Below are positions 28,163 through 36,116 of a stretch of 64,000 bases of DNA, in pieces. The position numbers and the translations under genes were made by a program. This DNA is from JADKAV01 sp037046735. Its GTDB lineage: Bacteria; Actinomycetota; Actinomycetes; S36-B12; UBA10799. A model generated the notes under the pieces. That model had not been told where the DNA came from, searched no databases, and saw nothing but the letters and a program-made list of their open reading frames with translations. Each line of letters opens with the position of its first letter. Positions within the stretch are counted from its first letter, which is position 1. The DNA is taken from assembly GCA_037046735.1 (NCBI GenBank), contig JBAOHC010000027.1:1053382-1117381 (forward strand), given 5' to 3'.

Positions 28163-29140
28163 TCACCACACCTCCCCTTGTTTGGCCAGCGCCCGCCGGT
28201 AGAAGATGGCGAACACCAACAGGATCGACAGGATCAGCACCCCGTAGGTGGACGAGACGGCGTACTGCCGGATGCCCGTGAATGCCTTGTCATAGGCGTA
28301 GACGGGCAGTGTGGCGATGTCGTTGCGCTGGCCTTGGCTGGCCATCAGATAGATGATCGCGAACATGTTGAAGGTCCAGATGGATCCCAGCAGGACGACC
28401 GTGCTGGCCACCGACATCAGCCCGGGGACCGTGACGTGGCGGAAGCGCTGCCAGGGGGTGGCCCCGTCGACCTCGGCGGCCTCGTAGAGCTCGTTGGGAA
28501 TCGACTGCAGGCCACCGAGCAGGGCGACCATCATGAACGGCACGCCGAGCCAGATATTCACCAGGATGCAACTGATGAACAGCCAGTTGGTGTCCGACAG
28601 CCACGGGATCGGCGAGAGCCCGATGCCCTGCAGGGCACTATTGACCAGTCCGTTGTCGGTGAGCAGCAGGCGCCACATGTAGGTGGACACGAACGCCGGG
28701 ACCGCCCACGGCACGATCAGCAATGCGCGGTACAGCGCGCGGCCCTTGAGCTGGCGGTTGATCACCAGCGCCAGGATCATGCCCAGCGTGAAGTGGAAGA
28801 AGACGTTGACGACGGTCCAGATGATGGTCCGCAGGAAGATCGTCCAGAAGGTGCCGCCGGTGAGGACGTCGATGTAGTTCTTCAGGCCCACGATGTCGTA
28901 GGTGGCAGGGATCTCCCTGCCACCGATCACCTTGGCGACGTTCTTCTCGGAGGCGTCGGTGAAGCTCAGGAAGATGCCCTGGATCAGTGGCCAGAGAATG
29001 ATGACCGTCATCACGATGACGACCGGTGTGATGAAGGCCCACGCGTACCAGTGCCGGTCCCACGACCGTCGGAGCCGTCCTGGTGGTTTAGTCTCTGCCG
29101 GTGCTGGTGCCGTCGGATCGTCGGCTGTGATCGCACTCAT
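28163..29140 (-). CDS. Sugar ABC transporter permease, MalF-like
   Basis: A 325-residue permease with six predicted helices after a charged, proline-rich N-terminus. The EAA-type loop is YEAAEVDGATPWQRFRHVTV (about residues 215-235). The spacing VINRQLKGRALYRALLIVPW ... WRLLLTDNGLVNSAL is typical of MalF/UgpA-like proteins. The gene lies downstream of the binding-protein gene across a strong hairpin at 29179-29224, so its expression is probably lower than that of the binding protein. The substrate is probably an oligosaccharide, unproven. Confidence 0.92.
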   Translation of the reverse strand: MSAITADDPTAPAPAETKPPGRLRRSWDRHWYAWAFITPVVIVMTVIILWPLIQGIFLSFTDASEKNVAKVIGGREIPATYDIVGLKNYIDVLTGGTFWTIFLRTIIWTVVNVFFHFTLGMILALVINRQLKGRALYRALLIVPWAVPAFVSTYMWRLLLTDNGLVNSALQGIGLSPIPWLSDTNWLFISCILVNIWLGVPFMMVALLGGLQSIPNELYEAAEVDGATPWQRFRHVTVPGLMSVASTVVLLGSIWTFNMFAIIYLMASQGQRNDIATLPVYAYDKAFTGIRQYAVSSTYGVLILSILLVFAIFYRRALAKQGEVW

Positions 29141-29178
29141 CGAGCTACCGCCCCCTCCCCTGTATCTGGAGACAAGAA

Positions 29179-29224
29179 AACGTCGGGTTCGGTCATCGCA
29201 TTTGCAATGACCGAACCCGACGTT
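29179..29224 (-). terminator. 18-bp perfect hairpin between binding-protein and permease genes
   Basis: AACGTCGGGTTCGGTCAT (29179-29196) and its exact reverse complement (29207-29224) flank a 10-nt loop. It sits after the binding-protein stop at 29265 and before the MalF-like start at 29140. Such structures stabilise the upstream mRNA or partly terminate, giving excess binding protein over permease. Confidence 0.8.
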
Positions 29225-29264
29225 AGCGGTTCAGTAACCTCTTTCGTTACTTGACACGCCTATT

Positions 29265-30551
29265 TCAGTCGGTGTAATCCGGCAGGAATTCAGTCCAGGC
29301 CTCGGCGATCGCGTCGGCACCTTCCTGAGCACTGGCCTTACCGGTGTACATGTTGATCCACTGCTCGTCCATGGCGGTGAACAGCTGACCACCCTCGGGG
29401 ATCCAGGCACGCGGTGTGGCGGCTTCCACGATCGGCTTCCAGGCCGACACGGTCGCGTTGTCAGCAACCTCGGGCAGATCGTAGGCGGCCGTCTGCGTGG
29501 GCAGCAGGCCCAGCTCGCCGGCGATGAATGCCTGCGACTCCGGAGAGTTCATGTACTGCACGAAGGCGATGGAGGCAGCCTCGTTCTGGGTACCAGCGGA
29601 CACCACGTAGTTGTGGCCACCCACCGGGGAACCCTGCGAACCATCCGGGCCGGCCGGGGTCGTGGCGATCCCGAGGTTGTCCGGATTGCTCTTGAAGGCC
29701 TTGCCGGTCTCGACGTCGGCAACGGACCACGGCCCGTTGATGATCATCGCGACCTTGCCCTCTTTGAACATGGCCATCTGCTGGTTGTAGGCATCGTTCG
29801 GGTCCGGCTTGACGGCGGCACCCTCATCGATCAGCGTCAGCGCCTCCTGGAAACCAGCAACCGACTCCGGGTCGTTGATCAGGATCTTCTGAGCTGTGGG
29901 GTCAACGGTGTTGCCACCGAAGGAGTAGATGTACGGGAGGGTGAAGTAGCCACCCGTTGCCGAGTACAGGGTGTCAACGCCCTGGTCCTTCAGCTTGGGA
30001 GCGGCGGCCTTGATCTCATCCCACGTCGTGGGGACCTCGACACCGGCCTTCTCCAGCAGTTCCTTGTTGTACATCAGGCCCGGGGCGTCAGTCACCTGCG
30101 GAACGCCGTACTGCACGTTCTCGTAGATGTTGCTCGACCAGGGAGTCGACAGGTACGCGTCCGGGGTGTCCAGCGCGGTGCCGGTCAGCGGCAGCAGGTA
30201 CCCGAGGGAGGCGAACTCGGGTGTCCACGCCACCTCGGCACGCAATACGTCGGGGGCGTTGTCCGCCTGCGCCGCCGTCTTGAACTTGTTCTGTGCCTCG
30301 GAGAACGGCACGTTCTGGTAGTCGACCTTGACGTTGGGGTACTCACCCTCGAACTTCGAGATCAACTCTTTGAAAGCGGGTGCCTCGTTCGTGGAGTCAC
30401 TGGTGTCCCAGAAAACCACGGTGCCGGACACGTCCGACGGGTTAGCGGGTGACGCTGATGCCTCGCCGCTGTCATCGCTGCTACCACCACAGGCCGTCAG
30501 GGCCAGCGGTAGCGCTGCGAGTAGGGCAAGACTCTTGATGCCTCTGCGCAT
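29265..30551 (-). CDS. Sugar ABC transporter substrate-binding lipoprotein (MalE-like)
   Basis: A 428-residue extracytoplasmic binding protein. The signal MRRGIKSLALLAALPLALTA ends in lipobox LTAC with lipidation at Cys21, followed by a serine-rich linker. The mature part has the family-1 binding-protein pattern: VVFWDTSDSTNEAPAFKELI, APDVLRAEVAWTPEFASLGY, GKVAMIINGPWSVADVETG and a C-terminal aromatic block. The ATG at 30551 has the Shine-Dalgarno AGAGGAG and starts the signal peptide; an upstream in-frame start is rejected. Similarity is to maltose/trehalose/cyclodextrin binding proteins. It leads the operon binding protein-permease-permease-ATPase. Confidence 0.93.
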   Translation of the reverse strand: MRRGIKSLALLAALPLALTACGGSSDDSGEASASPANPSDVSGTVVFWDTSDSTNEAPAFKELISKFEGEYPNVKVDYQNVPFSEAQNKFKTAAQADNAPDVLRAEVAWTPEFASLGYLLPLTGTALDTPDAYLSTPWSSNIYENVQYGVPQVTDAPGLMYNKELLEKAGVEVPTTWDEIKAAAPKLKDQGVDTLYSATGGYFTLPYIYSFGGNTVDPTAQKILINDPESVAGFQEALTLIDEGAAVKPDPNDAYNQQMAMFKEGKVAMIINGPWSVADVETGKAFKSNPDNLGIATTPAGPDGSQGSPVGGHNYVVSAGTQNEAASIAFVQYMNSPESQAFIAGELGLLPTQTAAYDLPEVADNATVSAWKPIVEAATPRAWIPEGGQLFTAMDEQWINMYTGKASAQEGADAIAEAWTEFLPDYTD

Positions 30552-30610
30552 GGCGCTCCTCTGTGTATTGCACTTCTGCGGCGACCGGATGATCACCGCA
30601 CTTTCAGATC

Positions 30611-30633
30611 CCGGGGAGCGGTACCGCCCCCGG
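30611..30633. promoter_or_regulatory. Palindrome upstream of sugar ABC operon, candidate operator
   Basis: A 23-bp dyad centred at 30622, with arms CCGGGGAGCGG and CCGCCCCCGG around TA, is symmetric except for one mismatched pair. It lies about 60 bp upstream of the binding-protein start. It does not resemble the usual LacI/GntR consensus, but its position fits an operator for sugar-responsive control. Confidence 0.45.
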
Positions 30634-30732
30634 TTCAGACCCAGTCTGGAACATTACCAGTCAGGAGCAGGGGTAAACGTGATCTCTGACACAGGGTCGC
30701 GGCAGGTACGGGACACGATTGGATAACAGGAG

Positions 30733-31632
30733 TTACGCTTCGGGGTTGGCTGCCCGCAGCCGGTGCTGCCAGTAGGACAGGTCAGCCGTGGCGACGACCA
30801 GGTCGGGGTGGGGTTCTGGATAGCCGCGCACAGTCATCCGGCCGTGCTCCGGTAGCAGCGGATCGGTGCTGTCAGCCGCGAACAGCGCGCTCGTTCCCAG
30901 ACCACAGGCCAGCGGCTCCTCGGGCAGCGCGCACGCGGCAGCCAGCCCGGCGGCCAGCCCGAGGGATGTGTCGAGGGCGCTGGAGATCACCACCGGAAGC
31001 CCGACCCGGGCCGCGACCCGCAGCGTCGCCGCGACCCCACCCAGGGTCGGGACCTTCAGCACCGCGACGTCGGCGACCTGGCGCACGTCGTCGAAACGCC
31101 GGTCCACGCGGATCAGTTCGTCAGCGGCCAGCGGCACGTCAACGGCGGCGCGCAGACGGGCCATGTCGTCGTACGTCCGCACCGGCTGCTCGGCATATTC
31201 CAGACCCAGTGGCTGGAGTGCCCGCAGGTGCTCGACGGCTTCGGCGAGGGTCCAGATCCCGTTGCCGTCCACCCGCAGGCGGGCTTCGGGCAGCGCTGCG
31301 CGCACCGCCGCCACCCGGTCGAATCCTTGTCCATCGCCCACTTTGATCTTGATGGTGGTGCATCCGCTGGCCACGGCCATCGCCGCTGCGAGGGCAGGCG
31401 CGACAGCCGGGATGATGGCGTTGACCGCCACCTCGGTACGCACCGGAAGCGGCCAGTGACCGTCTGCCTGCTCTTGGGCACATCTCAGCCAGCGGGCATC
31501 GGCCTGCTGGTCGTAGTCGGCGAACGGCGCGAACTCCCCCCAGCCGCGCGATCCCTGCACCAGCGCCCCGCGGCGTTCGGTCAGACCCCGGAAGGGGACC
31601 TTAAGAGGCAGCCGGAAAGGGCGGATCTCCAT
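30733..31632 (-). CDS. menC: o-Succinylbenzoate synthase
   Basis: A 299-residue enolase-superfamily dehydratase that converts SHCHC to o-succinylbenzoate. The catalytic lysine pair is in KIKVGDGQGFDRVAAVR. The metal-binding acids are in LRVDGNGIW, EYAEQPV and PLAADELIR, and the second catalytic lysine is in ADVAVLKVPTLGG. The ATG at 31632 (MEIRPFRLPLKVPFRGLTER) was chosen over an upstream frame because conserved sequence begins there. The protein is short, as usual in actinobacteria. It is divergent from menE, with a 155-bp shared promoter region. Confidence 0.94.
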   Translation of the reverse strand: MEIRPFRLPLKVPFRGLTERRGALVQGSRGWGEFAPFADYDQQADARWLRCAQEQADGHWPLPVRTEVAVNAIIPAVAPALAAAMAVASGCTTIKIKVGDGQGFDRVAAVRAALPEARLRVDGNGIWTLAEAVEHLRALQPLGLEYAEQPVRTYDDMARLRAAVDVPLAADELIRVDRRFDDVRQVADVAVLKVPTLGGVAATLRVAARVGLPVVISSALDTSLGLAAGLAAACALPEEPLACGLGTSALFAADSTDPLLPEHGRMTVRGYPEPHPDLVVATADLSYWQHRLRAANPEA

Positions 31633-31787
31633 GGGGGTCAGCGTAGGCACCCGGGAGTCGCTCCGAATGGGCAGAAGGTGCGATTTGCCACGGCGTGTCA
31701 TAGCAACAAGCGCCCATACACGTGGCCACAGCCCGGAGACCACAGGTCAGGCATGCACAAGGTTGACCTCGCATCGACAATGAACCC

Positions 31788-32744
31788 GTGATCGCCCTGC
31801 CCGATGAGCCATTGCCCGACCTGGCGCAACGAGTGTGGGGTCTGCTGCAGAGTCGCACACCCTTCGCGGCTCCCGGGGCTCCGCTCACCGACCACGCCGA
31901 CGTCGTACTGCGGTCGTCGGGTAGCAGCGCAATGGCCAAGAACGTCGGTCACACTTTCGCCGCGGTGGAATGGGCGGCGCAGGCCGGCTTGGCGCTTATC
32001 GGCAGCCAGCGCTGGCTGCTTGTCCTGTCACCGGTGTCGGCCGGCGGCTTCATGACACTGGCCCGCAGTGCGGAGCCGCCTCTGGTCTGGCCGGGACTCG
32101 GAGCCCGCTTCGACGGCGAGGCGATTGCGGCGTGGTACCCCGGAGGCGCCACTGCAATCTCCTTGGTCAGCACCCAACTCGCCCGCTTGCTCACAGCAGC
32201 CCCGACCGTGCTGCAATCGATGGCCGTCGTGCTCGTGGGTGGCGGACCTCTGCGGCCTGCCCTGCGGGATCGTTGCGATGATCTTGGCATCCGGGTCATC
32301 AGTACCTACGGTGCGACCGAAACCCTCGGTGGCTGCGTCTACGACGGCATCCCGTTCGCCGGGGTCGAGGTCAGCCTGCGAGACGGTCAGATCCTGCTCG
32401 ACGGACCGAACGTGGCAGCGTCCTACGTCCCAGGCCCCCGGTTGGACCATCCGTGGCCGACCGGTGATCTGGGCCGTTGGAACGACGGCCGCTTGCAGGT
32501 GCTGGGACGGATGGACGACCTGGTGACAGTCAAGGGCGTCAACCGGCACCTGCACGAGTACGAAGCCGAAGCCTTGCGACAACCCGGGGTCCTGGAGGCC
32601 GTGGCGGTCGCGGTGCCCGACGATGTCGACGGTTACCGTGTGGAGGTATTCGTCGAGGATGGGCAGCACCGGTTGCCCCGCCTGCCGACCGGCAAACCGG
32701 ATCGACAGGAACTGCTCAGGAGGGCACGTGGCGACAGTCGCTGA
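31788..32744 (+). CDS. menE: o-Succinylbenzoate--CoA ligase
   Basis: A 318-residue member of the acyl-adenylate family that activates o-succinylbenzoate with CoA. The P-loop-like VLRSSGSSAMAKNVGHT lies near residue 45, the A5 motif is YGATETLGG (about residues 182-190), and the A7/A8 motif is TGDLGRWNDG ... GRMDDLVTVKGVN. The C-terminal catalytic Lys is in LPTGKPDRQELLR. It is shorter than canonical acyl-CoA synthetases because the N-terminal subdomain is reduced, as is normal for actinobacterial MenE. It uses GTG at 31788 and overlaps menA by 17 bp. Confidence 0.93.
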   Translation: MIALPDEPLPDLAQRVWGLLQSRTPFAAPGAPLTDHADVVLRSSGSSAMAKNVGHTFAAVEWAAQAGLALIGSQRWLLVLSPVSAGGFMTLARSAEPPLVWPGLGARFDGEAIAAWYPGGATAISLVSTQLARLLTAAPTVLQSMAVVLVGGGPLRPALRDRCDDLGIRVISTYGATETLGGCVYDGIPFAGVEVSLRDGQILLDGPNVAASYVPGPRLDHPWPTGDLGRWNDGRLQVLGRMDDLVTVKGVNRHLHEYEAEALRQPGVLEAVAVAVPDDVDGYRVEVFVEDGQHRLPRLPTGKPDRQELLRRARGDSR

Positions 32745-33618
32745 ATGGATCGAGGGCGCCCGCCCCCGCACCCTTCCGGCTGCGGTCGCCCCCGTGGTGG
32801 CCGGGGCCGGCGTCTCCGCCTTCACCGGCAGCGATCTTGGGCTGGGCGCGGCCCTGCTCAACGCGGGCCTCGCTCTGCTGGTGTCGCTGGCGCTGCAGGT
32901 CGGCGTCAACTACTTCAACGACTACCACGATGGTGTGAGGGGAACCGATGAAGTGCGCGTGGGGCCGGTCCGCCTGGTCGGGCAGGGCCTCACGGCTCCC
33001 AGCCATGTGAAACGCGCGGCGATCATCAGCCTCGGCCTGGCCGCGGTGATCGGGCTGGTCCTGGTGATCCTGAGCCGGGCCTGGGTGCTGCTGCCGGTCG
33101 GCGCGGCAGCCATTCTGGCCGCCTGGGGCTACACAGGGGGATCGCGGCCCTACGGCTACAGCGGCCTCGGCGAACTCTTCGTCTTCGTGTTCTTCGGCCC
33201 GGTGGCCGTGTGCGGAACGACGTTGGTGACCGGCGGCGATGTGTGGCCGTTGTCTGTGCTGGTGTCGCTGGCGATCGGGCTACTGACGGTGGCCATCCTG
33301 GTGGTGAACAATCTCCGTGATCTGCCCCTGGACGAGCAGGCCGGCAAACACACGATGGCCGTGCGGCTCGGGGATCAGCGGACGCGCACCTTCTTCGCCT
33401 TCACACTCATGGCCGCTTTCGTGCTGGTCACGTGGATCGCCCTGACGAGCACCTGGTGGGCGTTGCTCGGCATGGTGGGGGCGGCTCCGGCAGTGGCCGC
33501 TGCGCAGGATGTCCTGGAGCACGCCTACGGTCGCGGTCTGATCCCCGTCCTGCAACTGACCTCGTTAGCTCTTCTGCTCACTGGTCTCGGCCTCGGAGCC
33601 GGTTTCGTCATCGGCTGA
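32728..33618 (+). CDS. menA: 1,4-Dihydroxy-2-naphthoate polyprenyltransferase
   Basis: A 296-residue UbiA-family membrane prenyltransferase that joins DHNA to the polyprenyl diphosphate made by the enzyme at 3328-4305. The first Asp-rich motif is NYFNDYHDGVRGTDEVR (about residues 70-86) and the second is NNLRDLPLDEQAGKHT (about residues 194-209). About eight hydrophobic helices are visible. The GTG at 32728 has a good AGGAGGG ribosome site inside the menE 3' end, indicating translational coupling. Its 3' end overlaps the convergent DUF4229 gene by 54 bp. Confidence 0.95.
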   Translation: MATVAEWIEGARPRTLPAAVAPVVAGAGVSAFTGSDLGLGAALLNAGLALLVSLALQVGVNYFNDYHDGVRGTDEVRVGPVRLVGQGLTAPSHVKRAAIISLGLAAVIGLVLVILSRAWVLLPVGAAAILAAWGYTGGSRPYGYSGLGELFVFVFFGPVAVCGTTLVTGGDVWPLSVLVSLAIGLLTVAILVVNNLRDLPLDEQAGKHTMAVRLGDQRTRTFFAFTLMAAFVLVTWIALTSTWWALLGMVGAAPAVAAAQDVLEHAYGRGLIPVLQLTSLALLLTGLGLGAGFVIG

Positions 33619-33873
33619 GGTGTCCGCGTCGTCTTCCTTGGTCGCGGCGGCGTCGATCTTGTCGTTCATGCGGCCCATCAGCCGCCCGAAGCCGGCGCTG
33701 GCCTGCCCCCGCGGTTTGTCCAGCCACACCAGGCTCAGTGCGCCACTGAGCAGGAACGCCAGGATGATCAGCAGCAGCCCCCGGGCACCGGTCAGGTACA
33801 GCAGGCCGCCCACCGCCAGCAGGAGCACGAGGCGCAATCCGGAATACACGAGCAAGGCACGTCCTGAAGTCAC
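33565..33873 (-). CDS. DUF4229 small membrane protein
   Basis: A protein of about 102 residues with two adjacent hydrophobic helices (LLVYSGLRLVLLLAVGGLLY and LLLIILAFLLSGALSLVW) followed by a charged cytoplasmic tail rich in Asp, Glu and Ser. This is the DUF4229 pattern, commonly next to menaquinone and cytochrome genes in actinobacteria. I prefer the GTG at 33873; an ATG at 33912 would add 13 residues that do not look conserved. The 3' end overlaps menA on the other strand. Function unknown. Confidence 0.75.
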   Translation of the reverse strand: MTSGRALLVYSGLRLVLLLAVGGLLYLTGARGLLLIILAFLLSGALSLVWLDKPRGQASAGFGRLMGRMNDKIDAAATKEDDADTSADDETGSEAETSEQKS

Positions 33874-33959
33874 CGTTCCAGGGTACCTGCGGGTCTGGAA
33901 CTGGATCGGCATCGCGGTGACAACTGTCCGCTCGGTCGTATCGCGACTACCATAGGAGC

Positions 33960-34205
33960 ATGGTCAAGGTGCTGGGGGTCATCGCCGCTCTCGGCCTGAC
34001 CATCTTCGCTCTCATCGACCTGTTCAGCGTGCCGGCCTCCGACGTCCGCGGCGGCAGTCGCTTCGTCTGGGCGGTCGTGGTACTCCTGCTGCCGGTGATC
34101 GGGCCCGGCCTGTGGCTGTGGTTGGGTCGCGCCCCGGCCGATGGACCGCCGCGCCGCTTCCTGCCGCCTGATGACGACCCCGACTTTCTGCGGGGCGTGG
34201 GCTAG
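33960..34205 (+). CDS. PLDc_N-domain small membrane protein
   Basis: An 81-residue protein with two transmembrane helices (VLGVIAALGLTIFALIDLFS and FVWAVVVLLLPVIGPGLWLW) and a short cytoplasmic tail ending PPDDDPDFLRGVG. This two-helix module is the phospholipase D-nuclease N-terminal family found alone in many actinobacteria, often beside quinone or cytochrome genes. It has no catalytic HKD motif. The ATG at 33960 follows a gap of under 90 bp from the divergent DUF4229 start. Role unknown. Confidence 0.8.
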   Translation: MVKVLGVIAALGLTIFALIDLFSVPASDVRGGSRFVWAVVVLLLPVIGPGLWLWLGRAPADGPPRRFLPPDDDPDFLRGVG

Positions 34206-34268
34206 GTCGTGACTGGCAATGCTGTTCGCGCCGTCTCGGCAGAACATGATTTGTCAGACGCGCCCTAG

Positions 34269-34889
34269 CTATTCGATCCCCCGGCCGCGCGCCCAGCGCG
34301 CCAGTTCGCGGCGGTTGCTCAACTGCAGTTTGCGCAGTACGGCCGACATGTGGGTCTCCACCGTCTTGACGCTGACGAACAGTTCGTCCGCCACCTCGCG
34401 GTACGTGTAGCCGCGTGCGATGAGGCGCATGACGTCGCGCTCGCGCGCGGTCAGCCGATCGAGTTCGTCGTCGGTCTTCGCTGCCGCGCCGGTGAAGGCA
34501 TCGAGGACGAACCCGGCCAGGCGGGGACTGAACACCGCGTCGCCGGCGTCGACCTGCCGGATCGCATCCGCGAGCGCCTGCGCGGTGATGTCCTTCGTGA
34601 CGTAACCGCGGGCACCGAGGCGCACCACCCCGATCACGTCCTCCGAGGCGTCCGACACGGACAGGGCCAGGAACTTGGAGCCGCCGTGGCACTGCCGCAG
34701 CACCTCTTGGGCGTTACCGCCCGGCAAGTGCACGTCGAGCAGCACCACATCGGGATGTGTGGCCCGGATGACCGCCACAGCCTGGGTCACGTCCGCGGCC
34801 TCCCCCACCACCTCGAAATCGCCGGGCAAGCCACCGCGGATCCCGGCCCGCACCAGCTCATGGTCGTCCACGATCACCAGCCGGATCAT
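34269..34889 (-). CDS. LuxR-family response regulator
   Basis: A 206-residue two-domain regulator. The receiver domain (residues 1-120) has the acidic pair in VIVDDHELVRAG, the phosphoacceptor Asp in VVLLDVHLPGG and the Lys in GYVTKDITA. A GerE/LuxR DNA-binding domain follows (LTARERDVMRLIARGYTYRE ... VSVKTVETHMSAVLRKL). The ATG at 34889 overlaps the sensor kinase stop by 4 bp, so the pair is translationally coupled and almost certainly forms one two-component system. The likely targets are its own operon and the facing PspC-type gene at 36117. Confidence 0.92.
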   Translation of the reverse strand: MIRLVIVDDHELVRAGIRGGLPGDFEVVGEAADVTQAVAVIRATHPDVVLLDVHLPGGNAQEVLRQCHGGSKFLALSVSDASEDVIGVVRLGARGYVTKDITAQALADAIRQVDAGDAVFSPRLAGFVLDAFTGAAAKTDDELDRLTARERDVMRLIARGYTYREVADELFVSVKTVETHMSAVLRKLQLSNRRELARWARGRGIE

Positions 34890-36004
34890 GCCGGCACTCG
34901 CAAGGTGATCTCGGTACCGCGGCTGTCGGTGCGGATTGAGCACTGGCCACCAGCGCGCTCCATCCGTCCTTTCATGGACTCCGCGATCCCTCGCCGATCA
35001 GCGGGCACCGCGTCCGGGTCGAAACCGGGGCCGCGGTCACGGACGTACACCCGCAGTTCCTCGCGATCGGCTTCTGCATACACGCTGATCGTCCCGCCGG
35101 CGTGCTTGGCGGCGTTGAGGACGGCCTCGCCGGCGGCGGCCACCAGCGCGCGCCCGCCGTCGTTCAACGGTCCGTCTCCGACGCACACCACCTCCACAGT
35201 CACCGGGTATTCGGCCTCCACTCTCGCCGCGATGTGCGCGAGTCCCGGACTCAAAGACTCCTGCGGATCGCCCACCGGCTCGTAGAGCCAAGCCCGCAGA
35301 TCCCGCTCCTGAGAACGGGCCAACCGCACGACACGATCGGGATCATCGGCGTGTTTGCGGATCAGGGTCAGGGTCTGCAGCACCGAGTCGTGCACCTGCG
35401 TGGCGAGTTCGGCGCGGGTCTGCGAGCGCACCCGCTCCTGGCGTTCCGCGGTCAGCTCGCGGTACATCCCGGCGATCCACGGCATAGTGATCAACCCGAT
35501 CCCCACGAGCAGGAGCACTGCGACGGCCACCACGTTCAGCACCGATCGCAGCCCCAGGCCGGTGGCCGTCAGGGCGACCAGGCCCACCACCACCAGCAGC
35601 AGGCCCAGGAGCAGAGCGGTCCATTGCAGACCGTCCCGGCGCAGTCTGCGCGCTGGCTGCACCCGCATCCACACCACCGTCGCCCCGATCGCCATGACGG
35701 CCAGCGGCAGTCCCACCTGCATCCACGTGGTCAGCGGCACCAGTAGGAAGCCGCCGATCACCAGTGCGGCGAACGCGAGCAGGCGCACGGTGTCGGAGTC
35801 GTCGTCCTCGCGGGCAGGCAACACGGCCCAGTAGGCCGCGTAGGCGATCACCCCGATCCCGCCGAAGACGGTGAGGATCACGAACAGCGCGCGGACCGTC
35901 CAGATGGGCCAGCCCAGGTTGGTGGCGATGCCACTGGCGACGCCACCGATCCACCGGCCGTGGCTCTCGCGATAGGCGCGCGGCACGGCGAGCTGGGTGG
36001 TCAT
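34886..36004 (-). CDS. PspC-domain sensor histidine kinase
   Basis: A 372-residue membrane kinase. Residues 10-70 are a PspC domain (GRWIGGVASGIATNLGWPIW, then a transmembrane helix). About four further hydrophobic helices follow (to residue 170). The dimerisation/phosphoacceptor region is THxHDSVLQTL-like (ATQVHDSVLQTLTLIRKHAD, His near residue 213). A HATPase_c domain is at the C-terminus with N-box EAVLNAAKHAGG and G-box DRGPGFDPDAV. This is the NarL/LiaS-type kinase class. It is divergent from a PspC/LiaF-like gene 112 bp away, resembling envelope-stress systems. Confidence 0.92.
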   Translation of the reverse strand: MTTQLAVPRAYRESHGRWIGGVASGIATNLGWPIWTVRALFVILTVFGGIGVIAYAAYWAVLPAREDDDSDTVRLLAFAALVIGGFLLVPLTTWMQVGLPLAVMAIGATVVWMRVQPARRLRRDGLQWTALLLGLLLVVVGLVALTATGLGLRSVLNVVAVAVLLLVGIGLITMPWIAGMYRELTAERQERVRSQTRAELATQVHDSVLQTLTLIRKHADDPDRVVRLARSQERDLRAWLYEPVGDPQESLSPGLAHIAARVEAEYPVTVEVVCVGDGPLNDGGRALVAAAGEAVLNAAKHAGGTISVYAEADREELRVYVRDRGPGFDPDAVPADRRGIAESMKGRMERAGGQCSIRTDSRGTEITLRVPA

Positions 36005-36116
36005 GCCCCGATTGTCCCGCAGGGGAGGTCCTGAGGACATCAGGAGAAAACCCTGAGGGCAGAATCAGGGCTCGTACCCGATGTGCCGGACCCGTCCCGG
36101 CGGCCACCGTGGAGAC

